Shown here: positions 1 to 5,689 of the stretch, in pieces | How the letters are laid out: each line of letters starts with the position of its first letter | Position numbering within the stretch: position 1 is the first letter of the stretch | Origin: a virus | IMG/VR virus record: IMGVR_UViG_3300030329_001504 | Coordinates: 1-35,769 of that record | Length of the DNA: 35,769 nt | Strand: one strand, 5' to 3' | Translations under genes and position numbers: made by a program | The notes under the pieces: model-generated | Database searches by the model: none | Seen by the model: the letters and a program-made list of their open reading frames with translations, nothing else | Told to the model about the DNA's origin: nothing

Positions 1-117
1 AGTGCCACCTAACATATGACTTTGTTTGTCAGTTTCAATTAATTGCCCATACATATTACAAGTTAGAATCGCTGTTCCAATAATACATCTATATGTTCTT
101 GCAATGTGTCTAAACAA
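1..117 (-). CDS. YfiM-like (DUF2279-type) membrane protein, N-terminal half, cut by window start
   Basis: Partial gene running off the low-coordinate end. From TTG at 117 the frame gives a short basic n-region, a hydrophobic stretch (CIIGTAILTC) and a flavobacterial-style signal peptide end (MYGQ), followed by ETDKQSHMLGG. The D-K-x-x-H-x-x-x-G pattern is what follows the signal peptide in small YfiM-like phage membrane proteins. The only in-frame ATG is at 54 and would lose the signal peptide, so I prefer the TTG, although this overlaps the thioredoxin-like gene by 55 bases; the start is uncertain. The rest of the protein appears at the other end of the window (35511-35769). The frame is complete at base 1, so the missing piece must be 2 modulo 3 bases long. 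Function in phages is unknown; an envelope or lysis-related role is an inference from the neighbours. Confidence 0.6.
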   Translation of the reverse strand, partial: MFRHIARTYRCIIGTAILTCNMYGQLIETDKQSHMLGGT

Positions 118-398
118 TTTTCTGGCAATTTTAACATTATGTTGGCTTTAATAACCAATATTTCTTCGCCATCACTAAACAATTTTATTGTAGGTAGTGA
201 TGTAATTTTTTCTTTTTGAAATATCTTTTGATTTTTAGATAAATACAATGTTTGTGTATTATAATCTTTAAATATTTTTAAAGATATTTCAGAATCTTTT
301 ACAAACTCTGCACTAAATTGCACGACAGATATACCATCTTTAATTTGTGCAATACTCACAGAAGTCCAAAAGAACACAACTAGTACAAACCATTTCAT
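63..398 (-). CDS. Exported thioredoxin-fold protein lacking the CXXC active site
   Basis: 111 residues. Residues 1-18 form a signal peptide ending SIAQ. The mature part follows thioredoxin: strand VVQFSAEF (about 25-32), then ITSLPTIKLFSDGEE (about 66-80), which carries the cis-Pro loop typical of the fold. Where thioredoxins have WCGPC after the first strand this protein has FVKDS, and the only cysteine (in PENCLD) is elsewhere, so disulfide chemistry is not expected. Periplasmic location is predicted. It lies 2 bases after the membrane coiled-coil gene and overlaps the YfiM-like gene, inside the connector-to-lysis transcription unit. Similar redox-dead thioredoxin-like proteins occur in marine flavophages, as far as I recall; their role is unknown. 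A scaffold or chaperone role is speculation. Confidence 0.75.
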   Translation of the reverse strand: MKWFVLVVFFWTSVSIAQIKDGISVVQFSAEFVKDSEISLKIFKDYNTQTLYLSKNQKIFQKEKITSLPTIKLFSDGEEILVIKANIMLKLPENCLDTLQEHIDVLLEQRF

Positions 399-400
399 AA

Positions 401-706
401 TTATTTTGTTAGTTCATAAATTCTTTCGTCTAATTTTTTTACCGTTTCTTTTATTTCCTCCACATTTTCTTCAATATTGTCTATTTGTAATTGCGTTTGT
501 TCTAAATTAGAACGAATCATTTCATCTTTAAAACTAAATTCAACTTTTTGAACAGCATTAGTTTCAAGATTTTCTATTGATTCTTGTGCAGATGCAATAC
601 TACTTTGCATAGTAAAATATATTCCAAATAAACTTGATAATCCTATGACAGCACCAATAATTTCTTTGATGCTTAATGAAAATTTTGATTCAGGGTTAAG
701 TGCCAT
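401..706 (-). CDS. Small membrane protein with C-terminal coiled coil (holin-like?)
   Basis: 101 residues. One hydrophobic segment at about residues 14-34 (IIGAVIGLSSLFGIYFTM) is followed by a long charged helix rich in E, K, N and Q with heptad-like spacing (about 45-100), so a membrane-anchored coiled coil is predicted. The gene sits between the tail-completion gene and the exported thioredoxin-like gene, where the structural unit passes into envelope and lysis genes. A class of small one-TM phage proteins in this position is often called holin or holin-like, but nothing in the sequence proves it. ATG at 704-706 is preceded by an A-rich leader and no Shine-Dalgarno. Confidence 0.7.
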   Translation of the reverse strand: MALNPESKFSLSIKEIIGAVIGLSSLFGIYFTMQSSIASAQESIENLETNAVQKVEFSFKDEMIRSNLEQTQLQIDNIEENVEEIKETVKKLDERIYELTK

Positions 707-707
707 T

Positions 708-1145
708 TTAATTTTGTGTTATACGATTTGACAATTCAATAATACCTCGATAATATGTATGGTCTGTAAAGTCATCTTCTAAATATGTTACACCAGCACT
801 TTCACTAGTGTAAACAGTAAAGCCATCAGACGATAAATCAATATAGTTTGCTGGTCTTGTTCGTAATAACTCTAAACATTGTGACACCATAGAATTAACA
901 TCTAGTTCGCCACCATCATCAGATACATACCTACTTATACATTCAATTCTTGTGATTGTTTCCATATTATATTGTGTTTGATTTTGGTCAACTTCATTAG
1001 TTGAAACTGAATAAATTCTAATGTGTGGGTATGTTGCATTGGTAGGTACTCGCCCATAGATAGGCACATTAGATGAATCAATAGAAATATTATTATTTAA
1101 CTTACCAATTATCGCCTTGCGTACATATTGAATAGCTTCTTTCAT
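708..1145 (-). CDS. Tail completion protein (DUF3168 / gp17-like)
   Basis: 145 residues. It begins with a helix (EAIQYVRKAIIGKL), followed by VPIYGRVPTNATYPHIRIYSV, which is the P-Y-I hallmark region of the DUF3168/SPP1 gp17 family that seals the tail end joining the connector. The predicted role is head-tail joining: the protein sits on top of the tail tube and docks onto the head completion protein. Position supports this: it is the last of four consecutive genes in the standard order connector, head closure, HK97 gp10, tail completion. The stop of the gp10-like gene overlaps the start by one base. No anomalies. Confidence 0.8.
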   Translation of the reverse strand: MKEAIQYVRKAIIGKLNNNISIDSSNVPIYGRVPTNATYPHIRIYSVSTNEVDQNQTQYNMETITRIECISRYVSDDGGELDVNSMVSQCLELLRTRPANYIDLSSDGFTVYTSESAGVTYLEDDFTDHTYYRGIIELSNRITQN

Positions 1146-1627
1146 TATCTATTAATTATATTTTTTAATCTATTATTGACCCTATCATATAAATTTTTAA
1201 ACCCTATTCTAGCACTACTAAAAAAGAATGGACGTGCTGGTAAATGGATTCTGTCTTGACTTTTACCTTTAAATTGTTCAGCGTATTTGTCATCGCCAAA
1301 TAATTCTATTAAATCAGCGCCATTGTATTTACCACCTGTACCAAATTCGACATAAGGTGCATACATTTTATCAGCAACCACCACAACTTGTTTACCTCTA
1401 GCGCCAAAACTAATTGATTGTTGTAACGCCCCATAATCTTTTCGTACAGAACGCTTTGCAATTCTTGATATTTCAGCGCCTGTTCTAGCCATTTCTGTAG
1501 CTAACCCACGCTTATCAAATGCTTTTAAATTAGCTAGTTTTTTTTGTAACTTATTATAATCGCTTTGGTTGATTTTCATTGCGACCATTACTGGATGATT
1601 ACCTGGTATTTGTGATGCTCTAGGCAT
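1145..1627 (-). CDS. HK97 gp10-like head-tail joining protein
   Basis: 160 residues. The diagnostic region is YAPYVEFGTGG (about residues 89-99), the core motif of the HK97 gp10 / minor capsid family, with a basic helical N-terminal half and a C-terminal LPARPFFF segment also typical of the family. The product is expected at the neck, between the head closure and tail terminator proteins. It is directly after the head closure gene (1 base apart) and overlaps the DUF3168 gene. The first 16 residues look unlike the family, so translation from the internal ATG (Met17, MKINQSDY) is possible. Confidence 0.85.
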   Translation of the reverse strand: MPRASQIPGNHPVMVAMKINQSDYNKLQKKLANLKAFDKRGLATEMARTGAEISRIAKRSVRKDYGALQQSISFGARGKQVVVVADKMYAPYVEFGTGGKYNGADLIELFGDDKYAEQFKGKSQDRIHLPARPFFFSSARIGFKNLYDRVNNRLKNIINR

Positions 1628-1628
1628 A

Positions 1629-1958
1629 TTAATCTATTTTAGTTGCTTTAAGTTCAACATAATAATTTAATTCAGATTGATACATTTCATTAATTCTATA
1701 TTGGTCAGTGCCACCCTCTCTAATAAATATATCGCCAACTTGAATATCGTCAGCTGTCTTTTTTCTAATAATCATTTCAACAAACAATCTTCTTTCACGC
1801 ATTCCATTTTCCATTTTAACTTCACCAGAAACTTCTTTTAAATCACACCATAGTGTTTTCACATCAGCTAGTGTTGAGTTATAACCACCATAGTTGTCAC
1901 TAACTCTAGTTAATCGTTTTATAGTAATACGATTTTTTAAACGTCCAGGATTCATCAT
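1629..1958 (-). CDS. Phage head closure (head-tail adaptor) protein
   Basis: 109 residues, the usual length for the SPP1 gp16 / Phage_H_T_join family. The N-terminus NPGRLKNRITI followed by DNYGGYNSTLADVKTLWCDL matches the family pattern of a GxLxxRIxI start, a D-x-x-GG turn and a W-C/A strand. The predicted role is to close the portal channel after packaging and receive the tail. Two adjacent ATGs occur (1956-1958 and 1953-1955); either could start. It overlaps the upstream connector gene by 4 bases, indicating coupled translation in the neck operon. Confidence 0.85.
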   Translation of the reverse strand: MMNPGRLKNRITIKRLTRVSDNYGGYNSTLADVKTLWCDLKEVSGEVKMENGMRERRLFVEMIIRKKTADDIQVGDIFIREGGTDQYRINEMYQSELNYYVELKATKID

Positions 1959-2476
1959 ATAAACATTGTTCTATATGAACTTAATATGTTTTTAACTGAT
2001 GTAGGTATTTCAACATTTCCAAATCTTGAACTACCTTCAAATACATCGCTTCTATTATCATAATAAGTTGCTGTTAATTGTAAGATAGCTTGTATTAATA
2101 AACTATCATCTAACCCACTTGTAACATAAGTTACTTTGACCTTTTCAGAATCACCAGCATCCAATTCCATCGTTTCATTATCTAGTCCAATCATTGTGTA
2201 ATTGGTAGTAGCTGTACCATCAATAGTAACGCTACTAATACTAGACACTGGCGCAAATGGAATATCAAAAATACCATTAGTAGAATCCATATAATACGTC
2301 CTGTTTTTAGCAACAATATCACGACTTATATAGTTCTCACACCAAATACGTGCTTGGGTTATCATCCTAGCAATTAATGTATCATCAGCTGAAGTGTCAA
2401 TTCTAGCATATGATTTAACATCTGCTGTAGTGACAATCTCACTTCCTGTTGTTGAATTGATTTTAACTTGTCGCAT
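1955..2476 (-). CDS. Head-tail connector protein (HK97 gp6-like)
   Basis: 173 residues. The segment from about 20 to 55 (DVKSYARIDTSADDTLIARM followed by ITQARIWCENYISRDI) is the classic start of gp6-like connectors: a short strand, then D-x-S-x-D-D-x-L-I and a long helix. The family forms a dodecameric ring under the portal. It precedes head closure, gp10 and tail completion genes in the expected order. Its start overlaps the 64-residue gene upstream by 14 bases. Residues 60-120 are beta-rich and the C-terminus is helical, fitting the fold. Confidence 0.85.
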   Translation of the reverse strand: MRQVKINSTTGSEIVTTADVKSYARIDTSADDTLIARMITQARIWCENYISRDIVAKNRTYYMDSTNGIFDIPFAPVSSISSVTIDGTATTNYTMIGLDNETMELDAGDSEKVKVTYVTSGLDDSLLIQAILQLTATYYDNRSDVFEGSSRFGNVEIPTSVKNILSSYRTMFI

Positions 2477-2657
2477 CGTCTTTAGTTTCTACTGATTTTT
2501 TTTTAAGTTCTTTAGTTTCTCTTTTTGGCTTTGCTTCTTTTGATGCCCAACCCTTGTCTATAAAAACTTGTGCTTTGTCGTCAGCTACGTTTATTTCGTC
2601 ACCAACTTCATAATTTTTTCCCTTGTTAATCAAAGGCATTAAAACTTTTAATTTCAT
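2463..2657 (-). CDS. Small protein with Lys-rich tail preceding the connector gene
   Basis: 64 residues. A compact N-terminal domain (KVLMPLINKGKNYEVGDEIN, then DDKAQVFIDKGWAS) is followed by a very charged, disordered Lys/Glu tail (about residues 43-64). Short proteins with a 'KGKxYxxGDxI ... A...I..G.A' pattern occur beside gp6-like connectors in many phages; the shape suggests a small beta domain, possibly a head decoration or neck accessory, but no function is established. It is the first gene after terminator 2681-2710, with a candidate -7 element (2673-2680) 15 bases upstream of the ATG, so it probably opens the connector-to-lysis transcript. Confidence 0.7.
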   Translation of the reverse strand: MKLKVLMPLINKGKNYEVGDEINVADDKAQVFIDKGWASKEAKPKRETKELKKKSVETKDDATS

Positions 2658-2672
2658 AACATTATTTTTTTG

Positions 2673-2680
2673 TAAAGATA
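2673..2680 (-). promoter_or_regulatory. Candidate -7 element TATCTTTA for the connector unit
   Basis: On the minus strand TATCTTTA differs at one position from the Bacteroidota -7 consensus TAnnTTTG. It begins directly where the T-run of terminator 2681-2710 ends and lies 15 bases before the ATG at 2657. No TTTG is visible 19-20 bases upstream, since that region is terminator stem. Supported by position and by similar junctions elsewhere in the window; weak on sequence alone. Confidence 0.35.
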
Positions 2681-2710
2681 AAAAAAAAGTGTCACAATAT
2701 TTTGCGACAC
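2681..2710 (-). terminator. Intrinsic terminator after the GTG-start nuclease-like gene
   Basis: Read on the minus strand: GTGTCGC, an 8-base loop, GTGACAC (seven pairs including one G-U), then eight Ts. It lies 25 bases after the stop of the gene at 2736 and ends the accessory island. Confidence 0.8.
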
Positions 2711-2735
2711 CTTTTAATCAATGAAAACAATAAAA

Positions 2736-3107
2736 TTAAACAATAAGTGCAAAGTTATTAAAATTTTTTGAATATTTTCCATTGCGTGTAAATTTAAAAG
2801 CAGAATTAGTTCCAGTGTTTTTTATAATAAAGAATCCATTGAAAACTTGTACCCAAATTGCAAAGTAATCAACTTCATTTAATTTATAATATCTATTAGT
2901 AGTGTGAAGGGTTACGTGAATGCCACGTGGTACAACTGGTTTTGCAGTCGATTTGATTTGAATTTTTTTTAATGATGAATCAGGCAATTCTAATATACAA
3001 TCGTAAGGTGAAGAATCTAATAATGGCATTGATACACGAAGGTTATTTTCCATTGCCATAACAGCAAATCTATATTCAGCTGTACATCCTAGTAAATTAC
3101 CATTCAC
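2736..3107 (-). CDS. Putative PD-(D/E)XK (Hjc-like / PDDEXK_5) nuclease, GTG start
   Basis: 123 residues. The order is: Glu11 in a helix (TAEYRFAVMAM), then the strand YDCILEL (Asp near 36), then KKIQIKST with Q-x-K (about 47-53), the layout of archaeal Holliday-junction-resolvase-like and PDDEXK_5 nucleases, in which the second acid is often replaced by Q. The conserved helix with Glu11 requires the GTG start at 3107; the first in-frame ATG (Met17) would remove it, and an in-frame TGA lies upstream. The gene is boxed by terminators on both sides (3117-3147 and 2681-2710), so it is an independent moron-like unit between capsid and connector genes. Catalytic activity is unproven. Confidence 0.6.
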   Translation of the reverse strand: MNGNLLGCTAEYRFAVMAMENNLRVSMPLLDSSPYDCILELPDSSLKKIQIKSTAKPVVPRGIHVTLHTTNRYYKLNEVDYFAIWVQVFNGFFIIKNTGTNSAFKFTRNGKYSKNFNNFALIV

Positions 3108-3110
3108 GCT

Positions 3111-3118
3111 TAAAGATA
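3111..3118 (-). promoter_or_regulatory. Candidate -7 element TATCTTTA three bases before a GTG start
   Basis: Minus strand TATCTTTA (one mismatch to TAnnTTTG) directly follows the T-run of terminator 3117-3147, and its end is 3 bases from the GTG at 3107. If active, the transcript would be nearly leaderless. No TTTG -33 box is visible at the right distance. Confidence 0.3.
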
Positions 3119-3147
3119 CAAAAAACCACGCAAATCATTTACGTGGT
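3117..3147 (-). terminator. Intrinsic terminator upstream of the island nuclease
   Basis: On the minus strand ACCACGTAA pairs with TTGCGTGGT (nine pairs including one T-G, 5-base loop), followed by a T6 run and GTA. It ends transcription of the small membrane genes upstream (3176-3549) and isolates the GTG-start gene. Confidence 0.85.
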
Positions 3148-3175
3148 CTTTGACTAACAATTAAACTAAAAAAAA

Positions 3176-3319
3176 CTACTTTTCGTTTGCCATCATTAAA
3201 CTTACAAATAATATAAATAAAAATGCAAAACCTAATGCATCATTATATAAATATAATTGGCGTAATGAAAATAATAGAAAAGCAATACTTAAAAATGCTT
3301 TTATTTTCTTATCATCCAT
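3176..3319 (-). CDS. 47-residue small membrane protein
   Basis: A short ORF with a basic start (MDDKKIK), a hydrophobic segment at 8-19 (AFLSIAFLLFSL), a short polar turn around YNDA, and a second hydrophobic segment at 29-43, ending ANEK. Two membrane passes with both ends cytoplasmic are likely. Its ATG overlaps the stop of the preceding gene (TAATG), which indicates translational coupling and supports it as real. No family recognised; it belongs to the accessory island between capsid and connector genes. Confidence 0.6.
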   Translation of the reverse strand: MDDKKIKAFLSIAFLLFSLRQLYLYNDALGFAFLFILFVSLMMANEK

Positions 3320-3549
3320 TAAAAGCAACTATTAATCATCATAATAAAAGCAAATACAAGCAATAATACAAGCGCTATATTTAACGATTTTGTAATGTGT
3401 TGCTTGACCTCACGTTGTTCACGTTCTAGCTTTAAATGATGGTCTAAATGCCTTATGCAATCTAATTGTTCTGCTTTAGTACAATATCTGTACTTTTCGC
3501 CATAATGTTTTTTGGCGATATTGTCTAGTAATATTTCTATTTCTGCCAT
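3319..3549 (-). CDS. Small tail-anchored membrane protein, unknown function
   Basis: 76 residues. The N-terminal 50 residues are soluble and charged (including CIRHLDHHLKLEREQRE, helical), followed by one hydrophobic segment (about 56-73, LNIALVLLLVFAFIMMI) next to the C-terminus, so it is predicted to be tail-anchored with the N-terminus in the cytoplasm. It is coupled to the 47-residue membrane gene by a one-base overlap and preceded by an A-rich leader (AAAAAACAAATAATT). No homologous family recognised. Confidence 0.65.
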   Translation of the reverse strand: MAEIEILLDNIAKKHYGEKYRYCTKAEQLDCIRHLDHHLKLEREQREVKQHITKSLNIALVLLLVFAFIMMINSCF

Positions 3550-3551
3550 AA

Positions 3552-3800
3552 TTATTTGTTTTTTATTACGTTAATATATAATCTACAAGTTTCATATATG
3601 TAGTTCCATAGCTTTTTTGTAAATGGTTCATAAGTGCCATAATTATTTTCCATAAGAAACGAATTTAATCTTCTTTCAAATGGATGCAAAAGCCAATCTC
3701 CTTTATTGTATTTACTTTTCATAAAATCGTTCACAAGAGTATTCACACTTATTTGATATTCTCGGTCACTTCTATTGTTTTTCCAAAATTTAATTTTCAT
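3552..3800 (-). CDS. Hypothetical protein of the accessory island
   Basis: 82 residues, basic and aromatic-rich (KGDWLLHPFERRLNSFLMEN, then FTKKLWNYIYETC). No membrane segment or known motif. It lies 2 bases from the next gene and has the leader AAAACAAATAAT before its ATG, the same type as its neighbours, so it is probably co-transcribed from the promoter at 4352-4382. Function unknown. Confidence 0.6.
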   Translation of the reverse strand: MKIKFWKNNRSDREYQISVNTLVNDFMKSKYNKGDWLLHPFERRLNSFLMENNYGTYEPFTKKLWNYIYETCRLYINVIKNK

Positions 3801-3829
3801 ATTATTTGTTTTTAGGTATTAATTATTTT

Positions 3830-3918
3830 TTAGGGTTTCGCAGAGCATCTTGAATTTCTTCCCGTCCTGTTTCTTTTAAGGGTTCTCGACATAGCTGTTA
3901 ATGACCCCCCTAATATTG
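3830..3918. other. Unassigned GC-richer stretch in the accessory island
   Basis: This stretch between the 51-residue gene and the 82-residue gene is clearly richer in G and C than its surroundings (for example GGGTTTCGCAGAGC). It could encode a 20-residue basic peptide from ATG 3890-3892 to a stop at 3830, or the end of another frame without a start codon. I find no convincing gene, RNA or terminator. Confidence 0.35.
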
Positions 3919-4074
3919 TTAATGATTATGTCTTTTAAATTGTTCTTGATGTTTTGCATATTCTCTAGCAAGAATTTCTTCGTTTAAATCTTTAGCTAAT
4001 TGTAATGCATTTGTTAATTCGCCTTTTAATGAGTTCATACCCATTCTTTTTATATCTTTTGGTGAAATCCACAT
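3919..4074 (-). CDS. 51-residue hypothetical protein
   Basis: Short ORF, start ATG 4072-4074 preceded by AAAAACAATAATT, the leader type seen at other starts in this window. The protein begins with WISPKDIKRMGMNSLKGEL and continues as an amphipathic, charged helix (about 20-48) ending KRHNH. No motif recognised. It fills the gap between the 75- and 82-residue genes in the island; leader, spacing and helical composition support coding, but nothing shows function. Confidence 0.55.
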   Translation of the reverse strand: MWISPKDIKRMGMNSLKGELTNALQLAKDLNEEILAREYAKHQEQFKRHNH

Positions 4075-4092
4075 AATTATTGTTTTTAGTTA

Positions 4093-4320
4093 TTATTTTG
4101 AAAAGTATTTTTTATAATTTTCACTTGCAGAATTCAAATATATTTTTAGCGAATTTTCATCGTTAAAATGTAAAATGATTGCGTGTAATTCATCTATATT
4201 AAGTGATTCTAAATAAAAGTTAATATCTTGTTTTTCATCAAAAGTAAAATAATATTTAGATTGATAAGATGTAATGTCTTTTATTAATTCTTTTTTTGTT
4301 TTTCGTTTGTAATTTTCCAT
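4093..4320 (-). CDS. Hypothetical protein, first gene of the accessory island
   Basis: 75 residues, charged and helical, with KKELIKDITSYQSKYYFTF at the N-terminus and a Tyr/Asn-rich C-terminal half. No known domain. It is the first gene after the best promoter in the window (TTTG, 19 bases, TACTTTTG at 4352-4382) and carries the leader AATTAAAACAATAAAA, nearly identical to that of the gene at 11717-12031. That shared control region suggests expression at the same time as the early unknown gene and not with the capsid. Confidence 0.6.
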   Translation of the reverse strand: MENYKRKTKKELIKDITSYQSKYYFTFDEKQDINFYLESLNIDELHAIILHFNDENSLKIYLNSASENYKKYFSK

Positions 4321-4351
4321 TTTTTTTATTGTTTTAATTGTTATTATACAT

Positions 4352-4382
4352 CAAAAGTAAAAAAATATTTTCAATTACCAAA
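4352..4382 (-). promoter_or_regulatory. Bacteroidota-type promoter (TTTG - N19 - TACTTTTG) of the accessory island
   Basis: Minus strand: -33 TTTG at 4379-4382, exactly 19 bases, -7 TACTTTTG at 4352-4359, matching the TTTG/TAnnTTTG consensus. The start codon lies 31 bases downstream. The -33 box overlaps the right arm of an inverted repeat (AAACTTT-AAA-AAAGTTT, 4380-4396), which may be an operator. Confidence 0.7.
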
Positions 4383-4396
4383 CTTTTTTAAAGTTT
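4380..4396. promoter_or_regulatory. Candidate operator: inverted repeat overlapping a -33 box
   Basis: AAACTTTAAAAAAGTTT on the minus strand has perfect 7-base arms around AAA. A shorter version (ACTTT/AAAGT arms) occurs at the same relative place upstream of the gene ending at 12031. Overlap with the TTTG box would suit repression, possibly by the phage HTH protein; this is inference from position. Confidence 0.35.
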
Positions 4397-4433
4397 TTTT
4401 TAATTTTTTTTTATTTAACAGAGAAGAAAGAGC

Positions 4434-4462
4434 AAAAAAAAAGGCGCAATTAAGCGCCTTTT
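4434..4462 (-). terminator. Intrinsic terminator after the major capsid gene
   Basis: Minus strand: AAAAGGCGC, 6-base loop, GCGCCTTTT (nine pairs) followed by a run of Ts. It starts about 20 bases after the capsid stop codon and closes the packaging/head operon. Confidence 0.9.
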
Positions 4463-4481
4463 CTATATAGATAAACTATGA

Positions 4482-5687
4482 TTATGATGCTGTCATAGAT
4501 GTTATCGCAGAACTAAATGTACCATTAATGATACCATTTGGTAGATAAGTTGCAAGTGCAACTCTTTCAACTGCTCTAACAGTTACAAAACCATCTCTAA
4601 CATTTGTTCCATCTTGGCTAAAGAACTCAATAGAAACATTATCCCTAACCCAAACTTGACACGAATTAGCGAAATCACCTACTAGGAATTTCCCAGCAGT
4701 CATATTCACATTCTGTACAACAGGTACACCCATAAAACTAGGCGCAAGACCTTGATAAACTTGGTCTTTGATATAGTTATTAGTAGTGTCTTTTGTTAAC
4801 AAGATTTTGTGAAAATCAGTTGGATTTAAAAGAATATAATTTGGTCTATAGTTGTTTAAAGCCATTTGGTTTATAGCTGCAACTAATACGTCAAACTCAT
4901 TTGGCGCAGTAACAGCTTGATAAAATTTACCAGAAGCACTTTCATCAAAGTCACTAGATGAATTTAATAAACCTTTTAGATTTGGTGCAACACCAGAACC
5001 ACCTAATAATTGGTCATCTTCAACTTCCATTAATTTAGCTGGTACTCTATTAGATATATAACTAGATAATTGTGGTGTATCGGCTAACATTTCTTCACTT
5101 ATTCTTAAATAAGTACCGATTTTCTCAATATTAACACTAGTCGCTGTCATATCAAAATCAGTTTGCCCAAATGTAGCACCTTCAGCCGTAGCCCCAGCAC
5201 CATTTGAATAACCAGATTCTTCTACATATCTAACAACATCAGAGTTAGTTGAACCTATTGGTAACATTTGTCTAATGTTTTGTGGTCTATTAGGGTCGTG
5301 GTAATATCCAGGAACTCTTTGTGCTGGAATTACTTCGCCAGTAAAATCAGCTGCAACAGTCATATCTGCTTTCACTTCAAAACTTGCTGCTCGTGAATTA
5401 CCTTTTCTTAATGAATCAAGCGCACCATCATTGATTGCTTTGATTAAACCACTTTTAAATGACTTACTTTCTCTTTGAGTATTTAACGATTCAAAAGATT
5501 TCTTATTAGAAACTTCCATTTCGTCCATTCTCTCATTGAATTTTTGAGTAAGATTGTTGATTTCACCTTTTAAGGTTTCTTCAATCTTCCCATCGGCACG
5601 TGTCTGCACCTGTTCACTAGCTTTCTCAATTTTTTCGTCAATTATATTGCCTAATTGGTCAAGCTGTTTTTTTACATTTTCTTCCAT
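4482..5687 (-). CDS. Major capsid protein, HK97 fold (Phage_capsid family)
   Basis: 401 residues. Residues 1 to about 90 form a charged coiled coil, the delta/scaffold region that the prohead protease removes in HK97-type phages. The mature part starts around 105-120 and shows the family landmarks: GEVIPAQ, NIRQMLPIGSTNSD, EGATFGQTDFDMTATSV, IEKIGTYLRISEEMLADTP (the spine helix region), LLGGSGVAPNLKGLL, and the C-terminal GVPVVQN ... FLVGDFA ... VRAVERVALATYLPNG. The product assembles the procapsid and undergoes cleavage. It follows the protease gene by 2 bases and is followed by a strong terminator. No separate scaffold gene is seen, as expected when the N-terminal domain does that job. Confidence 0.95.
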   Translation of the reverse strand: MEENVKKQLDQLGNIIDEKIEKASEQVQTRADGKIEETLKGEINNLTQKFNERMDEMEVSNKKSFESLNTQRESKSFKSGLIKAINDGALDSLRKGNSRAASFEVKADMTVAADFTGEVIPAQRVPGYYHDPNRPQNIRQMLPIGSTNSDVVRYVEESGYSNGAGATAEGATFGQTDFDMTATSVNIEKIGTYLRISEEMLADTPQLSSYISNRVPAKLMEVEDDQLLGGSGVAPNLKGLLNSSSDFDESASGKFYQAVTAPNEFDVLVAAINQMALNNYRPNYILLNPTDFHKILLTKDTTNNYIKDQVYQGLAPSFMGVPVVQNVNMTAGKFLVGDFANSCQVWVRDNVSIEFFSQDGTNVRDGFVTVRAVERVALATYLPNGIINGTFSSAITSMTAS

Positions 5688-5689
5688 TT

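Noticed and set aside
3830-3892. 20-residue basic ORF (starts MSRTLKRN)
   Set aside because: Too short, no neighbour overlap and no A-rich leader; recorded only as part of an unassigned stretch.
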